From positions 1 through 27,403 of IMG/VR virus record IMGVR_UViG_3300032020_000039: a stretch of 27,403 nucleotides of DNA; one strand, written 5' to 3'. The translations under genes were made by a program, and so were the position numbers. Source of the stretch: a virus. The notes beneath the pieces are model-generated. The model saw only the letters and a program-made list of their open reading frames with translations. It ran no database searches and was not told the DNA's origin. Positions 6,453 through 12,651 of this stretch are shown here, one piece after another; the stretch's first letter is position 1, and each line of letters opens with the position of its first letter.

Positions 6453-6514
6453 TCCTTAAAAAATCCTTGTAAATTGGTTAGATAGAATCCTTTTAACTTC
6501 CTTTTATTTTCCTT
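6453..6514. repeat. Five phased WTCCTT repeats upstream of the promoter
   Basis: TCCTT occurs at 6453, 6464, 6488, 6499 and 6510, with steps of 11, 24, 11 and 11 bases, each preceded by A or T and followed mostly by A/T. All copies lie on one face of the helix just upstream of the -35 box. This could be an activator-binding array or an intrinsically bent A-tract upstream element. Confidence 0.5.
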
Positions 6515-6535
6515 GTTTTGTTGCATAACAATAAA

Positions 6536-6562
6536 ACAAAAAAAGGGGGCATTTAAGCCCCC
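6536..6562 (-). terminator. Intrinsic terminator after DUF4406 gene
   Basis: On the minus strand GGGGGC, loop TTAAAT, GCCCCC is followed by a run of seven T. It lies downstream of the DUF4406 gene and upstream of the next promoter, the expected end of the late/homing-gene transcript. Confidence 0.85.
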
Positions 6563-6638
6563 ATCGTAACTCCCAAGGTATCAATTGTAACCCTGAAGGA
6601 TATAAACCATTCACTTACTCTTTGGTATCCCTAGATTT

Positions 6639-6968
6639 CTATTCTAGTGCGTCTGGTATGGCAAGGGGTACTTCTTCTAAAGAGTAATAAATAGGAATCC
6701 CCAAATATCTTGCCTGGCCTACTTCCCTATCGGCTCCTTCGCTATCACCATCAAGCCTCAGTAAGGCATCGCATCTTTCTAATATCGCAGAATCAATCTC
6801 TAACCAAACCTCCCACGGCTTGGGTGATAAGAAATGCCAAAAGTGGGTAAGGCAAGGGCAAAAGGGGATATGCCCTTTCTTAAGCACTTCATCTGCAACC
6901 ATTAAAGAATTCCTTACATTTACAGCTATATCTCCCAGCGAATATGGAGAGGCTATGTAAATCAACAT
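6639..6968 (-). CDS. DUF4406 / nucleoside 2-deoxyribosyltransferase-like protein (intact copy)
   Basis: A 109-residue protein with the family hallmarks in order: IYIASPYS at the start, a helix with NVRNSLMVADEVL, the HIPFCPCLTHFWHFL segment (36-50), WLEID with ERCDALLRL (about 64-78), and the SEGADREVGQARYLGIPIYYSLEE C-terminal block. Relatives of nucleoside 2-deoxyribosyltransferases bind nucleosides or nucleotides; the SxGAxxE block holds the likely catalytic Glu. Its ATG overlaps the end of the upstream homing endonuclease gene. A truncated paralogue lies on the other side of that endonuclease. Confidence 0.8.
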   Translation of the reverse strand: MLIYIASPYSLGDIAVNVRNSLMVADEVLKKGHIPFCPCLTHFWHFLSPKPWEVWLEIDSAILERCDALLRLDGDSEGADREVGQARYLGIPIYYSLEEVPLAIPDALE

Positions 6969-7483
6969 TCTTTATACTGCTTCCTTTTATTTAAGACCTT
7001 TGAATTAAAGTCTATTGCTTCTGACGCACGATTATTTTTTATGTGAAGGTATGGAAGAAGTTCTTTAAGTAAATAAATTACATCTGCTATACGAGCTATT
7101 CTAAAAATATAATGCTTCTTGGTATACCTAACATTGGGTTTTCTCGTCTCTATTTTACCGCAATGTAATAATGTATGCATCCATTCTAATACTTCTAAAT
7201 CGCTATTGGAAAAGGAAAGGAAATACTTATTGCCTTTTTCATTGAGGTATATGCTTCCTTCACCATCCAGAAAGGCTGCGATATAACTTAAATCAGTATT
7301 TGCAATATCCTGTTTACAAATAATAGCGTGGAATCTATATTGTCTAACACGAAGCATTTTAGCTCTAACCCGACAAGCAATTTCACCCGGCGAATTTAAT
7401 AACTCGGGCGAGAAAATTATAGGATATTGCGAATATGCCTCCTTAATTAAATCATCCTCTCTTTGTGTCCACTTATGATACAT
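6962..7483 (-). CDS. Free-standing LAGLIDADG homing endonuclease
   Basis: A 173-residue single-motif LAGLIDADG endonuclease, expected to act as a homodimer. The N-terminal ~45 residues (WTQREDDLIKEAY) resemble a SANT/Myb-like or HTH DNA-binding domain; YIAAFLDGEG at 67-76 is the LAGLIDADG helix with the catalytic acid retained. The GKIETRKPN and IADVIYLLKELLPYLHIK segments are typical of the fold. It has its own promoter and a GAGGG ribosome site. It lies between a truncated and a complete DUF4406 gene, the signature of insertion at that locus. It is related in layout to the endonuclease nested in the glycosyltransferase intein. Confidence 0.85.
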   Translation of the reverse strand: MYHKWTQREDDLIKEAYSQYPIIFSPELLNSPGEIACRVRAKMLRVRQYRFHAIICKQDIANTDLSYIAAFLDGEGSIYLNEKGNKYFLSFSNSDLEVLEWMHTLLHCGKIETRKPNVRYTKKHYIFRIARIADVIYLLKELLPYLHIKNNRASEAIDFNSKVLNKRKQYKEC

Positions 7484-7500
7484 ATATTCCCTCTTATATA

Positions 7501-7529
7501 ATTATACCATAAGTGGCAATAATCTACAA
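7501..7529 (-). promoter_or_regulatory. Promoter of the 6962-7483 endonuclease gene
   Basis: TTGTAG (-35) and consensus TATAAT (-10) with a 17-base spacer. The block TTATGGTATAAT (7501-7512) is identical to one in front of the endonuclease nested in the glycosyltransferase intein. It overlaps the end of the truncated DUF4406 reading. Confidence 0.65.
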
Positions 7530-7651
7530 ACAAAGGGAATGTATCCCATCTCTAATAATTTATCAGCAACATCAAGAACTCGTTTAACATTTTGAGCCAC
7601 ATCGCCCTTTGTATAAGGTGCGGATATATAAACAATTTCCTTTTCTTTCAC
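7502..7651 (-). pseudogene. Truncated DUF4406 paralogue (5' part only)
   Basis: A 49-codon ORF with a GTG start and AGAGG ribosome site. Its first 40 residues match the N-terminus of the intact DUF4406 gene: VYISAPYTKGDVAQNV against IYIASPYSLGDIAVNV, and MGYIPF against KGHIPF. Similarity stops after the conserved IPF, exactly where the family continues with xPxLTHFWH, and the reading ends within the promoter of the endonuclease gene. The Ser/Glu-containing C-terminal block is missing, so no activity is expected. The copies are clearly diverged, so this is not a very recent duplication. Confidence 0.75.
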
Positions 7652-7682
7652 AGCTTAAACCTCTTTATCAAGCCAAGGATAG

Positions 7683-8174
7683 TTATACTTCTAGTTCCCG
7701 AATGCGTTGTTGTAATACCTTGACTAATGTATTGTGCTGATGATTTTGTTTGTTGACAAGAGCTAAATTTTCAGGACGATTATCATTTCTAATACCATTA
7801 AGATGATGGACAATTTCTTTGCTAGATAGACATCTATTTAGTGCTCTTGCCATCACAAGGCGATGCTCTAAAATATAGCCTGTTGTTACCCCCTTTTCAC
7901 TACACATTTCATAAAAGGGGTCAGCAGAAGATAAATATACCCTAATATAACCCTGCGTAGTAAAATTCCTACCACCTTTCCATAATCCATGTTTCAATCC
8001 AATGCGTTTCCCTTTTTGAACACAAGATATACAATATTCTTTAGATATTTTGCCCTTATTTAAACGAACCCATCTTTGCTTACCGCATGCAATACAGGCA
8101 GACCATCTATATCTATTCGTCTTTGGCTTGTAACCTATTTCCCTGCCGAGTTTTGTTTCCCCTAAGTATGGCAT
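7683..8174 (-). CDS. HNH homing endonuclease
   Basis: A 163-residue HNH nuclease. Residues 27-51 hold CIAC and CISC, an N-terminal zinc knuckle. The HNH core is at about 102-147: LEHRLVMARALNR, the IVHHLNGIRNDNRPENLALV box with the two His and the Asn residues, and a final His in QNHQHN. A C-terminal helix with heptad spacing follows. The chosen ATG has GGAGGTG upstream; a GTG four codons earlier lies within the ribosome site and is unlikely. It follows the intein-bearing phosphoesterase and carries its own promoter, typical of a free-standing mobile nuclease gene. Confidence 0.85.
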   Translation of the reverse strand: MPYLGETKLGREIGYKPKTNRYRWSACIACGKQRWVRLNKGKISKEYCISCVQKGKRIGLKHGLWKGGRNFTTQGYIRVYLSSADPFYEMCSEKGVTTGYILEHRLVMARALNRCLSSKEIVHHLNGIRNDNRPENLALVNKQNHQHNTLVKVLQQRIRELEV

Positions 8175-8192
8175 ATACACCTCCACAAGTGT

Positions 8193-8222
8193 ATTGTATC
8201 ATACTAGGGTATCAATTAGCAA
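8193..8222 (-). promoter_or_regulatory. Putative promoter of the HNH gene
   Basis: TTGCTA (-35) and TACAAT (-10) with an 18-base spacer in the short gap after the phosphoesterase stop. Each box has one or two mismatches to consensus, so this is moderately supported. It parallels the private promoters of the other homing nuclease genes. Confidence 0.5.
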
Positions 8223-8226
8223 GGGA

Positions 8227-10176
8227 TTATAGTTCTCTCCAATTAAAGTTATATTCAGTATAATGTTTTAAAACGCCATCCTTCCACATAGCAAAACCAT
8301 TGTTCCAGAGATAATACGGACTGTCAGTATAGGTTATGTATCTCATGCACTGAGCATCACCCATCCAGCCTAATTCAATCATGGGTCTTCCGTCAGGTGT
8401 AAAGCCTTCCAAACCACGATGACGGTGAGCCAACACAAGCCATTCACCTGGATGAAGTTGTGATAAATCTCGTGATAAAGTCCAATCTAATTTCCTTGCC
8501 TTAGCCGGGTGAGTTACTCGGACTTTATTGTCTATTAGAAGCCAGTTAAACAAGCCGTGAAAATGGAGCTTAGGATTATCCTTCTGTCCTACTAACCCCA
8601 TCAGCCTTTTAGCCGATACTGAAAATGTTACTGCTCCTAATAATCTAAGCCAGTGATTGCCACCGATAATATCAATTCGCTCAAACCAATTGAATAGCTT
8701 TTCCAAAATCATTTCGGTGAAGGCTAGTTCATCATCTAGCTTTACGGCTATATCTTCAGCCTGCTTTTGCCTTAACCACCAAGATAACCGGTCAATATCC
8801 CCAAAGTCCCCACCGATGACCAGTTGCTTTATGTTCTCCTTCTTAGCAACACTCAAAAGTCTGTTTAACCATAGCATAGAGATAAAGGGAGAATTGCCTG
8901 TTAGGGTAACTTTCCCATTTCTTCTAACAAATATTGTTTTATTATCAGTAGCGATACACCAAACAATGCCATTATAATGTTCTGTTTGTCTGTTCCTATA
9001 ATAAAAGACACCAGTAGAATTACAACTCATTCTGTAAAATGGATGCTCACCCTTGCAAAGCCTCACTGATGGTGACATCCCTGCTATAATGGTAAATTCC
9101 ATTAACTTATCAATCATAGAAGGGGATTTTTGAGAAATCCGAAATCTCCCTATATCTCCATCACCCTTCCTAAAGGTATCAATGTACAATTGAGCTTGTC
9201 TTCGGGAAAACTTGATATTGGGTATCTGTTTAGATTTCCTTATTAAGTATTGCTTAAAGGAAAAAACTTTCATCGGATAACGATTAAAGCCTGTAAGGGG
9301 ATTAGTCCTTTCATCAAAGTCAATCTCAAGTTCATTTAGCGTATTCCTTATTTCTTCACAATGGTGAGAATGGTCGGATTGATAAACGAAAGTCCTTCCT
9401 GTTTCCCTTACTGTCCCCTCAGTATTTATCCACGCCATCAATTTTATTTGTGCATCAGAATAAGGGGCATCTTCCCAATCACATAAACCATTATTGATAC
9501 TTCTATCCAGCTTATTTATATCTTTGGCTGGCTTAAATTGTAAAATTGGTTGCCTAAAATTATGTAGGTTGAGGTGTGGTATTTGATGTTCAGGGGTTAC
9601 CAATAAATCGTGGTCTCTATGTAGCCATCTATACATATCACCAACATAATTGTATTTTATGATTTTCCGAATTTCTTTGTATTCCAATTGAAGATTTTGA
9701 GGATTAACCGTCAATGGTTTATCTTTTTCGTTAATTGTATTAATGGTTTTCCATCCATTATTTGTTAAGATTTCGCTCTCGGAGTCAACACAGTGGTAAT
9801 CAGCGCTGATAATATAATCACCCGTGAGTTTGTCGTTATCAATTATCGCTGGGGCAATTTCCCTTTGATACTCCATCATAATATCATCAAGCGTAATACC
9901 AGCAACATTTAACCTATCGTAGATAGTTGTATGTGCTACACCAAGAATTCTTGATGCTGGGAAAACACCACCAGCAGCTTTAATTACATCTTTTATTTCT
10001 TCTATTGTTTTATTAAGTAATTTGCTTTCAGGGGCAAACCGCAAGCCAAATTTCTGAGTATAATCCCGAATCGTTCTAGCATTGAGATTAAGACCTCTGG
10101 CTGCCTCAACACTACTGGAATATTTCTTAACTACATCTTGCCAATAACTTTCTTTTTGAGGATATTTAGGTTTAAT
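8227..10176 (-). CDS. HTH-metallophosphoesterase with embedded intein (probable AUU start)
   Basis: A calcineurin-like metallophosphoesterase interrupted by an intein. From the proposed start the precursor is 649 residues; removing the intein leaves about 349. Residues 1-100 contain two HTH-like segments (VEAARGLNLNARTIRDY and FPASRILGVAHTTIYDRL). The metal site follows: ADYH at 125-128, GGDFGD near 455-460, GGNHW near 505-509, TH near 556 and AHRH near 583-586, corresponding to DxH, GD, GNH and GHxH of the family. No ATG, GTG or TTG lies in frame upstream of a TTG at 10044. That TTG lacks a ribosome site and would cut off the first HTH. An ATT at 10174-10176 sits five bases after AGGAGG and is the best start. 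Substrate unknown; a nuclease or repair role is plausible. Confidence 0.75.
   Translation of the reverse strand: MKPKYPQKESYWQDVVKKYSSSVEAARGLNLNARTIRDYTQKFGLRFAPESKLLNKTIEEIKDVIKAAGGVFPASRILGVAHTTIYDRLNVAGITLDDIMMEYQREIAPAIIDNDKLTGDYIISADYHCVDSESEILTNNGWKTINTINEKDKPLTVNPQNLQLEYKEIRKIIKYNYVGDMYRWLHRDHDLLVTPEHQIPHLNLHNFRQPILQFKPAKDINKLDRSINNGLCDWEDAPYSDAQIKLMAWINTEGTVRETGRTFVYQSDHSHHCEEIRNTLNELEIDFDERTNPLTGFNRYPMKVFSFKQYLIRKSKQIPNIKFSRRQAQLYIDTFRKGDGDIGRFRISQKSPSMIDKLMEFTIIAGMSPSVRLCKGEHPFYRMSCNSTGVFYYRNRQTEHYNGIVWCIATDNKTIFVRRNGKVTLTGNSPFISMLWLNRLLSVAKKENIKQLVIGGDFGDIDRLSWWLRQKQAEDIAVKLDDELAFTEMILEKLFNWFERIDIIGGNHWLRLLGAVTFSVSAKRLMGLVGQKDNPKLHFHGLFNWLLIDNKVRVTHPAKARKLDWTLSRDLSQLHPGEWLVLAHRHRGLEGFTPDGRPMIELGWMGDAQCMRYITYTDSPYYLWNNGFAMWKDGVLKHYTEYNFNWREL
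8893..9792 (-). mobile_element. Intein (with in-frame LAGLIDADG domain) in the phosphoesterase
   Basis: A 300-residue intein beginning at Cys (CVDSESEILTNNGW, block A) and ending Thr-Gly-Asn before Ser+1. The block B signature is TPEHQIPH. The central region holds an in-frame homing endonuclease with two degenerate motifs, LMAWINTEG and YIDTFRKGDGD, both keeping the acidic residue. The extein junction ADYH|SPFISMLWLN restores the metallophosphoesterase DxH segment, so insertion is directly beside the metal ligands. The usual penultimate His is Gly, a tolerated variant in some inteins. Splicing is predicted, not shown. Confidence 0.85.
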
Positions 10177-10329
10177 CTTTACCTCCTCTAAATACGATTG
10201 TATTCACTTATTCTTTTCTGCCACTAGAATGTCATTATGGTGCGTTTGGCGAGGCTTGGGGAAGTTTATGTGAAATATTGAATAAGTACCCAAGCGAACC
10301 CTGCCCCTGCGGCTTGACAAACAGCACTA
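10177..10329 (-). other. Intergenic leader before the phosphoesterase
   Basis: About 150 bases with no convincing gene. It holds the AGGAGG site (10182-10187) of the phosphoesterase and an in-frame TGA just upstream, which limits how far that gene can extend. A short GTG-initiated 31-codon reading exists but has no ribosome site. No clear promoter hexamers or terminator are visible. Confidence 0.4.
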
Positions 10330-10527
10330 TTAGATTATTTCTCTCATTCGCTTAATTGCCCTTTCGCCAAGCCATTCAGCAAGGAATCCACCCCACAGAA
10401 AGATTTGCCAGGTTGCTGGATTTTGACCATTTATAGCAAACCAAGTAATCATTATTGCTGACCAGACTGCCAAACCCGGGCGAATCAGAGCTTTAATCAA
10501 CTCAATAATCTCTGTAAAATTATTCAC
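10330..10527 (-). CDS. Small membrane protein, possible holin
   Basis: A 65-residue protein with two likely membrane segments, about residues 16-33 (LIRPGLAVWSAIMITWFAI) and 38-52 (ATWQIFLWGGFLAEWLG), and a basic C-terminus (ERAIKRMREII). This is the size and layout of a class II holin. The GTG start overlaps the TAG of the upstream gene by one base. With three other membrane proteins nearby, which one is the holin cannot be settled from sequence. Confidence 0.6.
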   Translation of the reverse strand: MNNFTEIIELIKALIRPGLAVWSAIMITWFAINGQNPATWQIFLWGGFLAEWLGERAIKRMREII

Positions 10528-10757
10528 TAAGCTATCCTCAAAACCTTCAAAGGTATTATAGCAACAAAGCCGATGAATAAGGCAATAACAAATTCTAAAA
10601 TATCTTTGTGGCTATCTGTGCCAGTTTTGAAATCTTGCACAACCTCATAGCTTATGAACGCCATTGTGCCAGCCACAGGCACAGCCCAGCACCAAGCACC
10701 ACAGAAGCCAGCAATAAACCCACCTACAAAATGCCACCAACATCTTACCTTAAACAT
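10527..10757 (-). CDS. Small membrane protein, two-TM
   Basis: A 76-residue protein with two hydrophobic segments, about 10-34 (FVGGFIAGFCGAWCWAVPVAG) and 54-73 (LEFVIALFIGFVAIIPLKV), separated by a polar loop with charged residues. It may be a holin, antiholin or spanin-like accessory. It overlaps the zinc-ribbon gene upstream by eight bases and is coupled to the next membrane protein downstream. Confidence 0.6.
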   Translation of the reverse strand: MFKVRCWWHFVGGFIAGFCGAWCWAVPVAGTMAFISYEVVQDFKTGTDSHKDILEFVIALFIGFVAIIPLKVLRIA

Positions 10758-10908
10758 TGTCTCGCTCCCAGTCTTGTCTTTTTGTTCCTTCTGGTTGTAT
10801 TAAAGTCATGTGTCCACAAACAGGACATTTATAGAAATTTACTTCATTATGCCGTACAATACGCATCGGGCTAATTATATTCTTTTTGGCGCAATTCGGA
10901 CAGTTCAT
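10750..10908 (-). CDS. Small zinc-ribbon protein, 52 aa
   Basis: A 52-residue ORF with CPNC at residues 3-6 and CPVCGH near 29-34, a textbook two-knuckle zinc ribbon, followed by a charged tail (GTKRQDWERDNV). It fits exactly between the neighbouring genes: the ATG lies a few bases after the upstream stop and the end overlaps the next start. The ribosome site is weak (GTGGGTAAAA). No function can be given. Confidence 0.65.
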   Translation of the reverse strand: MNCPNCAKKNIISPMRIVRHNEVNFYKCPVCGHMTLIQPEGTKRQDWERDNV

Positions 10909-10911
10909 TTT

Positions 10912-11346
10912 TTACCCACACAATAATAAAAGTCTCCATTCCTTAGGAACTTCAAATACAGAATCCAATTGCGGTTCGATTATTTTCACAGTTCCTTTGT
11001 AGTAAAAACTCAAAACAGCATGCCCATTCTCAGGGGTTAAAACCCAAGTTATGAAAATTGGCATAGCACAAGTTCTATCATCTACGCCTCGCAATGCTCC
11101 CATAAGAGCAAAGGCAAAATTGTCACAATCTTTCTTCTCGGTTATATAAAGTGCTTTATTGGCTTGATTTTCTGTTATGACTTGTTTTATTAAATCAATA
11201 TCGGCTTCATCATAAGTTTCATCGGCTAAATGGAAGCATACCCTTTTACGCTGGCAAAGACCTATATTAAAAACCCTAATATATGCCTGCTTAATCTCGC
11301 TTACTGATATATTCCCTCTATTTCTAATCCGTCCTTTTATATTCAT
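10912..11346 (-). CDS. Transglutaminase-like cysteine protein, possible lysis or virion factor
   Basis: A 144-residue protein with the papain/transglutaminase-like triad order: Cys in KKDCDNFAFALMGAL, His in ENGHAVLSFY, and an acidic/Gln residue in IEPQ. Related phage proteins are annotated as cysteine-protease or lectin-like, and their substrate is unknown. It lies next to a holin-like gene, so an endolysin or cell-wall role is possible. The chosen ATG forms TAATG with the upstream stop; an ATG nine bases earlier lies inside the neighbour and has no spacing from its ribosome site. Confidence 0.6.
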   Translation of the reverse strand: MNIKGRIRNRGNISVSEIKQAYIRVFNIGLCQRKRVCFHLADETYDEADIDLIKQVITENQANKALYITEKKDCDNFAFALMGALRGVDDRTCAMPIFITWVLTPENGHAVLSFYYKGTVKIIEPQLDSVFEVPKEWRLLLLCG

Positions 11347-11642
11347 TACCACCATCCTTGAAGATAACCCATTATCAAACCTGTTACCCCAGCACCAATA
11401 AGTCCACCCAGAATTTCTGCTTTGATATTACCCTTAATGCTAGTTTTTATTCTCTTATTGTCTTGGTCGCAATTTTGAACCTTCTCCAAGAATTTAATGC
11501 GAGCATCTTGTTCTTGACAGGGTAAATTGCCTACACTTTTAGCGAGGTCTCCAATTTGTCCATTAAAAGTATCTAGCCGTTTATTGATGCCCTTTACCTC
11601 GCCAATCAATTCACCAATTTGCTGTGATTCGTTCTTAGTCAT
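11346..11642 (-). CDS. XhlA-like coiled-coil membrane protein, putative holin
   Basis: A 98-residue protein. The first ~70 residues form a helical coiled coil (IGELIGEVKGINKRLDTF, then ARIKFLEKVQ). The last ~22 form one membrane segment (ILGGLIGAGVTGLIMGYLQ) ending in GWW. This is the layout of hemolysin XhlA-type proteins that work with a holin and amidase in phage lysis cassettes. Its stop codon overlaps the next gene by TAATG. The assignment is by topology. Confidence 0.65.
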   Translation of the reverse strand: MTKNESQQIGELIGEVKGINKRLDTFNGQIGDLAKSVGNLPCQEQDARIKFLEKVQNCDQDNKRIKTSIKGNIKAEILGGLIGAGVTGLIMGYLQGWW

Positions 11643-11646
11643 TTTA

Positions 11647-11859
11647 CTATTTCCTTATAATCTTTCTAAGCATATACATAATGAGGCCAAAGATTGATAC
11701 AGACATTATAAACTCACCCAACCTAATAATCGCATTGGGTTCTCGGATAACAAATTCACCCCCAGAATACCAAAGCCCCCAAAAGGTATAGCAAAGGAAA
11801 CTAGAATACCAAAGAGTAATTGAAACAAGAAAAATTAGTAGAAAATCCCGTTTAGACAT
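11647..11859 (-). CDS. Small two-TM membrane protein
   Basis: A 70-residue protein with a hydrophobic N-terminal segment (LLIFLVSITLWYSSFLCY, residues 7-24) and a second (LGEFIMSVSIFGLIMYML, about 47-64), with a basic end (RKIIRK). It lies between a virion-type gene and the XhlA-like gene and is another holin candidate. No specific family is recognised. Confidence 0.6.
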   Translation of the reverse strand: MSKRDFLLIFLVSITLWYSSFLCYTFWGLWYSGGEFVIREPNAIIRLGEFIMSVSIFGLIMYMLRKIIRK

Positions 11860-12258
11860 TTAGAGCAAATCCCATTCTGTCCATTTATATAGTGATGCAG
11901 TTAGAGCTCGCAATACTTTATAATAATAGCTGAGGGGAACTACAAAAGTTAAAGTCCCGTATCCAGAAGTAGGAAAGTCTTGCACACTCACAATAGTAGT
12001 TACTGGGTTTTCGCTACCACAATATGCTGTTATATTGTCTGCTTCTCCTGCTGTAGTCGCAGTAACTGTAACTATCCTGATTTTACCCCCAGTATTTTGA
12101 TATTGTGTGGCAAATACCCTACTAGGTTGGCTTTGGGTAACATTATCTAGTGCATCCTTGAGATATTCAAGACTACCAGTAGCACCCAAATAGTTATTCC
12201 ACTGCGCTGCGGAAATTAACGAACCTGTTGTGACATCACTCCCAGCCGTCCAGCCCAT
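11860..12258 (-). CDS. Putative virion structural protein, 132 aa
   Basis: A 132-residue protein starting with the phage-typical segment MGWTAGSDVTTGSLISAAQWN followed by a helix (SLEYLKDALDN). A beta-rich remainder (IRIVTVTATTAG, GTLTFVVPLSYYYKV, LYKWTEWDLL) suggests a small jelly-roll or carbohydrate-binding-like domain. Proteins with this N-terminus are common near tail genes. Coupled to the upstream zinc protein by TAATG. Exact role unknown. Confidence 0.55.
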   Translation of the reverse strand: MGWTAGSDVTTGSLISAAQWNNYLGATGSLEYLKDALDNVTQSQPSRVFATQYQNTGGKIRIVTVTATTAGEADNITAYCGSENPVTTIVSVQDFPTSGYGTLTFVVPLSYYYKVLRALTASLYKWTEWDLL

Positions 12259-12644
12259 TATAATAACTCCTTTTCGTGTTCTTTATTTTCTCTTATTAAA
12301 TCTTCAATAGTCTCATTTGGTTTCCAATTGCGATTTACTATTGGTCTCTTACTCAGTAATTCTTCAATCTGCTTTCGTTCTTTAGGGAATTTTATCTTTC
12401 TAAACTCATGTTTATGATTAGCATTCCAGCAAGATTGGCACATAAATAATTTCTCTTCCCAAGCATATTCAGCCCCACCACATTCACATTTAACTAACCA
12501 TCTTCCGTGATTAACATAGGCTTGAAGCGTTGAAGTATTACTGATAGTCTCATCAAACTTGATATATCTCTTTGCCATCTTTGCTTTTAGTTGATTTACA
12601 AAAGAATCAAATCCATATTCAAACCACATATTTGCTGTTATCAT
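12258..12644 (-). CDS. Zinc-binding hypothetical protein, 128 aa
   Basis: A 128-residue protein with CECGG (54-58) and CQSC (about 69-72) plus nearby His residues, forming one zinc ribbon in the middle. The flanks are charged helices; the C-terminus is strongly acidic/basic (IEDLIRENKEHEKELL). It sits inside the tail gene block, an unusual place for a nucleic-acid-type finger; zinc-containing tail accessory proteins do exist. Function not assigned. Confidence 0.6.
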   Translation of the reverse strand: MITANMWFEYGFDSFVNQLKAKMAKRYIKFDETISNTSTLQAYVNHGRWLVKCECGGAEYAWEEKLFMCQSCWNANHKHEFRKIKFPKERKQIEELLSKRPIVNRNWKPNETIEDLIRENKEHEKELL

Positions 12645-12651
12645 ATTTACC

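Noticed and set aside
6962-7651. Group I intron carrying the endonuclease within the DUF4406 gene
   Set aside because: The downstream DUF4406 gene is complete with its own start, so there is no simple 3' exon, and the two copies are diverged.
8657-8977. Plus-strand ORF of 106 codons opposite the phosphoesterase
   Set aside because: Antisense to conserved metal-binding and intein C-terminal coding sequence; no initiation signal.
10201-10329. tRNA-like or other structured RNA in the gap before the phosphoesterase (GGTTCG-type segment)
   Set aside because: No cloverleaf with acceptor and anticodon stems can be drawn by eye.
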